Part shown: positions 60,503 to 64,000 of the stretch, piece after piece
How positions within the stretch are numbered: the stretch's first letter is position 1
Layout of the letters: every line of letters starts with the position of its first letter
Origin: Symbiodinium natans
Lineage: Eukaryota; Sar; Dinophyceae; Suessiales; Symbiodiniaceae
Reading direction: 5' to 3'
Length of the DNA stretch: 64,000 nt
NCBI GenBank assembly: GCA_905221605.1
Contig: CAJNDS010002067.1
Span: 292,501-356,500, forward strand
Made by a program: the position numbers and the translations under genes
The notes under the pieces: model-generated
What the model was told of the DNA's origin: nothing
Databases searched by the model: none
Seen by the model: only the letters and a program-made list of their open reading frames with translations

Positions 60503-63500
60503 ATGTCATGGGCACAGCAGCGCGAGAGAATCCGGCGGGCCGTGGAGGCGGGCGTCGCCGCGCGCACCTCCCCGCAGGGCTCTGAGCTCCTGCGTCTTCA
60601 AAACGCCCAGCAGCTGCTGCTCGCCCGGCCGGACGGGCAGCCCACCCGCGCCGGGCAGTTCTACTACCAGCTGGTCGGGCGGCGCCCGCCCTCCCGGCGC
60701 TTCAACGAGGCGCAGCCGCTCGTGCGCGACGGCCCCAACGACTACATTCTGCTGCGGGGAGGCGCCAAGAAGCTAGTGCGCAGCCTCCAGCCCGACGGCA
60801 ACTACCGCGTCACCAAGCTGGGCAAGGCCTTCTTCCGTGACAAGTGGACCGATTTTATTGCCCACATGCCCGTGAGGATCCGCGGGAGGCGGCGCCGCGG
60901 GCAGCCCTACCAGAGGGACGACTTCCTGCCCGTGATCCTGGACGGCCTCGGGCGCCAGAACGACGGGCTGGGCGAGGTGCAGCAGCACCGGAACGTCATC
61001 GCGGCCGCGCTCCGCAAGATGGGGAACCCCGCGGACGGCGACGTGGTCATGGAGCTCTCTGAGGAGCAGTACACCTACGACGCCTCGCGGGACTGGGGCG
61101 TCTCCAAGCAGACGATGCAGGTGGCGGGGAACCAGGTGGAGACGGAGGTGACGCTTCGCCAGCCGCTGGGCGCGCTGCGGGACGTCTCCTACCAGCTCTT
61201 CAGGGGCTCGGAGGTCCTGGAGAGCGCCTTCGAGGAGCGCGACGACAGGCTCTGCGTGGTGCGCCAAATCGCGGAGCTGCTGCAGCTGCCCTTCGAGGAG
61301 ATCTACTCGGACTTCGACGCGATCTGCCCCCAGGGCTGGGAGCAGAGGGGCGTCACCGGCAAGGAGATCCGGCAGTTCTGCGAGTGGCGCAAGGCGCCCC
61401 TGTTCATCGTCAACTGCCGAGGGCAGATGATCGACTGCTACGAGCCGCCCGTGAAGGAGGAGCGGGCCCTGGCGCTCTGCGTCTACCGCGACCACGCCTA
61501 CTTCTACAAGAGCGCGCGGGCCGTGGCCTGGTGCGACGGCGAGCCGCGGGACGTTCCGAGCTACCGCGGGGAGCGGCGGGAGTCGACCGTGCCGCCCTTC
61601 GGCGAGTGGCGGGAGTGGCAGGGCGCCCTCGAGCCAGGGCACTACTGGGCGAAGGACCTGCGCGTCGCGCGCTCCCGCCTGCTCGCGGAGGGCCACCAAC
61701 CCAAGGTGGTCCTGCGGGGGCTCGTGGAGTGGCGCTACCTGCGGCTGCGCGTGCGGGGGCAGCAGGGAGACTGCGTGATCCACGAGTACCCCGAGGACGC
61801 GGAGGTGCTGGACGCGTGGATGGGCAAGCTGGGCTTCGTCTACCGCGGGCAGCGGCTCGCCGGCGCGGCCAGCGAGGTCTTCGCAGCGCTCCTGAAGGCG
61901 CGCCGGGACCGCGGCGACGTGCAGCGGCTGCTGCGGGAGCAGCGGGGAGCCTGCGCGCTCTGCGCCGCGCCCATCCACGCGGGCAGCTGCGAGGCGGACC
62001 ACGTGGTGCCTGTGCACCAGTCCTTCTTCGGGCAGCGGCAGCGGCTGCAGGCCCTGTGCCTGGAGTGCCACCGCGCGAAGACGTTCCTGGAGTGCTCCCA
62101 CGCCACGACCCTGGAGAGCCGCTTCTGCCGCCACGTCTACGAGAGCTACGCATGCTCCCCGCGCCTGCCCCCGCTCGTGTGCGGGCTGTCGAAGTGTAAC
62201 CCCGACAAATTGTGCCAGGGAGTGGACGTGGTGCGGTGTCGGAAAAACGCGCTGGCCAACGCCCCCTTCCCGCTGCCCGTCTTCTGCCCGCTGGACAGTA
62301 TCCGCCCGGCGGAGGAGGGGCAGCTGGCAGACCTCACCTTCGTGCGGAAGCGCGAGGACAAGCGCGCGGGGTTTTTGGCGCGGCTGCCCTACGTCGGCCC
62401 GGGCTGGTACGGGAAGCCGGCGGTGGCCTACATGCTCGACGCGGGCCTGGCGAGATGGGCGGACTGCAAGTGGTCCCTGCAGGCCACGGCCCACGTGGCG
62501 CCCGACTGCCTGGCGCGGGCGCTGGAGGTCATGGAGGGGGGCTGGCCCGAGGGCGAGGAGCACTTCGCGAAGCTCAGCGTGAACGCCCTCATCGGGCTGT
62601 GGGCGCGCTCCAAGGACGTCTTCTACTCCATGAGGACGAGCAGCCACGAGGCGGACGCCTGGGGCTCCCAGTTCCTGCAGGTCTTCTTCGACGCCGCGGG
62701 CGCCTGCCACTACGACCACGTCTACGCCACGGAGCTCTTCACGAACCGCTCCACGCGCCCGGCGCACGACTTCGTGATGGGCTCCGAGTACGTGGCGATG
62801 GCGAGGATCCACCGCGCGCTGCGGGAGGTGCCGCCCCGCTACCTCGTGGCGCTGAAGACCGACTGCCTCGTCTGCCAGGGCCTGCCGAAAAAGTTCCTGC
62901 CCGCCGTGGAGGCGCTCACGCGGCACCGGCACCGGGACGGCACGCCGAAGTACCGCTTCGAGGAGGTGAAGCGACTGGAGGGAGACTACCGAGAGCCGCG
63001 GCTGGAGACGGAGCCGCCGCCGCCGCAGGAGCCCTGGAGGCACGTGGAGGACCCCGTGGCGCACTGCCTCGACGGGGGCAGCCTGCTGCTCTCCGGCATG
63101 CCGGGCACGGGGAAGACGCACCTGGCGCGGCGGATCGTGGCGCAGCTCTCGGCGCAGGGCGAGGACGTGACGCTCATCTCGAAGACGCACTGCAGCGTGC
63201 AGAACCTGGGCCTGGGGGCGCAGACGGCGGACCACTGGGTGCGGCGCACCGTGCGCGCGGGCCGCTGCGAGCTGGACTGGCTCGTGGTGGAGGAGGTCAC
63301 GCAGCTCGACGTGGGGCTGTGGGCCGACATCGCGGAGCTCTCCACCAACCGCCGGGTGCGCTTCCTGCTGCTGGGCGACTTCCGGCAGCTGCCCGCCGTG
63401 CAGGACGCCTTCGGGGGCTCGCAGGTGCTGCGCTCGCTCAAGGACTCGCAGCTGCTGCACGACCTGGCGGGCGGCTGCGTGCACGAGCTCACGGAGAACC

Positions 63501-64000
63501 AGCGCAGCGACGAGACCATCTTCCGCTTCCTGCGGTGGCTGCGTGTGGACGAGCCGGAGCAGCCGCCGCTGCGGGAGGCCGTGCAGGCGGCGCGGGAGCG
63601 GTTCCTGCGGCGGGGCCACCCCGACACATGCCTGGTCATCTCCCACGCCCACAGGATGGCCATCAACGAGCGAGAGAACCGGCGGCTGGCGCCGGAGGGA
63701 GCGCTGCTGGTGGAGCACAGGGCGCAGGGGCCCGCGGGCACGAACCAGCCGCAGACGATGCGCGTGTGGCCCGGACTGAGGCTTGTGGGCGCGGGCGGCA
63801 GGGTGCCCAAGGGCTGCTTCGCGACGGTGCGGGAGGTGGGGGAGGAGCGGATCTCGCTGGACGACGGGCAGAGCTTCGCGCCCGCGGCACACGCGGCTCT
63901 GCCACGCGGTCACGTACGCCTCCTGCCAGGGACTCACGCTGCGGGGGAGGGTGTGGCTCTGCGACGCCGACAACCCGCATTTTTCTGTCAAGCATCTCTA
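60503..64000 (+). CDS. Giant replication protein: PolB-like palm motifs, HNH nuclease and SF1 helicase (frameshifted, partial)
   Basis: Open from ATG 60,503 to the window end, at least 1,166 codons. N-terminal 480 residues: unknown, with GVTGKEIRQFCEWRKAPLFI and ALCVYRDHAYFYKSARA, which I recall from protist/giant-virus polymerase-like proteins. Residues about 484-525: HNH nuclease (CALC, EADHVVP, LCLECHRAKT). Then PolB-like palm motifs: DVVRCRKNAL, KLSVNALIG (K-x3-N-x3-G, near 687) and LKTDCLV (near 785, in place of DTDS). Residues from about 865: SF1 helicase with GMPGTGKTH, LVVEEVTQLD and LLLGDFRQLPAV. Near 63,870-63,900 the frame shifts by +1: the other frame reads CHAVTYASCQGLTLRGRVWL then CDADNPHFSVKHL, the expected last helicase motif. 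In its own frame the end is nonsense. The long open frame on the opposite strand is a GC artefact. Confidence 0.8.
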   Translation, partial: MSWAQQRERIRRAVEAGVAARTSPQGSELLRLQNAQQLLLARPDGQPTRAGQFYYQLVGRRPPSRRFNEAQPLVRDGPNDYILLRGGAKKLVRSLQPDGNYRVTKLGKAFFRDKWTDFIAHMPVRIRGRRRRGQPYQRDDFLPVILDGLGRQNDGLGEVQQHRNVIAAALRKMGNPADGDVVMELSEEQYTYDASRDWGVSKQTMQVAGNQVETEVTLRQPLGALRDVSYQLFRGSEVLESAFEERDDRLCVVRQIAELLQLPFEEIYSDFDAICPQGWEQRGVTGKEIRQFCEWRKAPLFIVNCRGQMIDCYEPPVKEERALALCVYRDHAYFYKSARAVAWCDGEPRDVPSYRGERRESTVPPFGEWREWQGALEPGHYWAKDLRVARSRLLAEGHQPKVVLRGLVEWRYLRLRVRGQQGDCVIHEYPEDAEVLDAWMGKLGFVYRGQRLAGAASEVFAALLKARRDRGDVQRLLREQRGACALCAAPIHAGSCEADHVVPVHQSFFGQRQRLQALCLECHRAKTFLECSHATTLESRFCRHVYESYACSPRLPPLVCGLSKCNPDKLCQGVDVVRCRKNALANAPFPLPVFCPLDSIRPAEEGQLADLTFVRKREDKRAGFLARLPYVGPGWYGKPAVAYMLDAGLARWADCKWSLQATAHVAPDCLARALEVMEGGWPEGEEHFAKLSVNALIGLWARSKDVFYSMRTSSHEADAWGSQFLQVFFDAAGACHYDHVYATELFTNRSTRPAHDFVMGSEYVAMARIHRALREVPPRYLVALKTDCLVCQGLPKKFLPAVEALTRHRHRDGTPKYRFEEVKRLEGDYREPRLETEPPPPQEPWRHVEDPVAHCLDGGSLLLSGMPGTGKTHLARRIVAQLSAQGEDVTLISKTHCSVQNLGLGAQTADHWVRRTVRAGRCELDWLVVEEVTQLDVGLWADIAELSTNRRVRFLLLGDFRQLPAVQDAFGGSQVLRSLKDSQLLHDLAGGCVHELTENQRSDETIFRFLRWLRVDEPEQPPLREAVQAARERFLRRGHPDTCLVISHAHRMAINERENRRLAPEGALLVEHRAQGPAGTNQPQTMRVWPGLRLVGAGGRVPKGCFATVREVGEERISLDDGQSFAPAAHAALPRGHVRLLPGTHAAGEGVALRRRQPAFFCQASL

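Noticed and set aside
60773-63991. Open frame of 1,072 codons on the minus strand
   Set aside because: It mirrors the plus-strand gene, is Arg/His/Val/Leu-rich with no motif, and exists because third codon positions of the plus gene are almost all G or C.

Overview
The window looks like nuclear DNA of a dinoflagellate, or a close relative. Plant/alveolate-type telomere repeats (TTTAGGG and its complement) are scattered inside it. The host-like genes are long and intronless. A Ty1/copia element carries an extra methyltransferase-like tail of a kind I recall from dinoflagellate retroelements, and a 2OG-oxygenase-like ORF also resembles ones I recall from dinoflagellates. The organism is an inference; no marker gene such as rRNA is present. 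I see no tRNA or rRNA gene and no CRISPR array.

Region 1 (1 to about 25,660) is gene-poor DNA seeded with short telomere-type arrays in both orientations, many degenerate, plus microsatellites, a small palindromic MITE in two copies, and a dispersed motif of roughly 70 nt. Three intact intronless genes lie in it, all on the minus strand: an Mpv17/PMP22-family membrane protein (12,499-13,245), a CTP-dependent lipid kinase of the DGK1/SEC59/VTE5 type (21,410-22,531) and an ABC half-transporter of the SbmA/ABCD kind (23,239-25,185). Each is closely bracketed by telomere-type arrays.

Region 2 (about 25,660-40,510) lacks telomere repeats. It holds an orphan ORF (28,620-29,939) cut by a complete but frameshifted Ty1/copia retrotransposon on the minus strand: LTRs 29,940-30,225 and 40,225-40,510, a tRNA primer-binding site, Gag-protease, an extra ORF of unknown function, integrase-reverse transcriptase-RNase H and a methyltransferase-like tail.

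Region 3 (about 40,600-48,900) is a GC-rich, repeat-dense junk zone with two long foldback palindromes (40,851-41,459 and 44,801-45,255), many tandem repeats, a 2OG-oxygenase-like ORF and a broken, partly inverted second copy of genes whose fuller versions lie in region 4.

Region 4 (about 48,900-64,000, continuing past the window) is an endogenous DNA-virus-like locus. It has an A32-type packaging ATPase, a capsid-associated (penton/minor capsid-like) protein, a fibre-like protein with a peptidase-S74 self-chaperone, an rve integrase, an AT-hook protein, a C5 DNA methyltransferase, a zinc-finger/nuclease fusion, two members of a new paralogous family, and a very large fusion with PolB-like palm motifs, an HNH nuclease and an SF1 helicase. 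Most genes read leftward; two read rightward from an A/T-rich divergent promoter near 59,880. Several genes carry single frameshifts or small deletions, so the locus looks like a decaying integrated Polinton-like or giant-virus-like genome. No major capsid protein gene is recognised inside the window.
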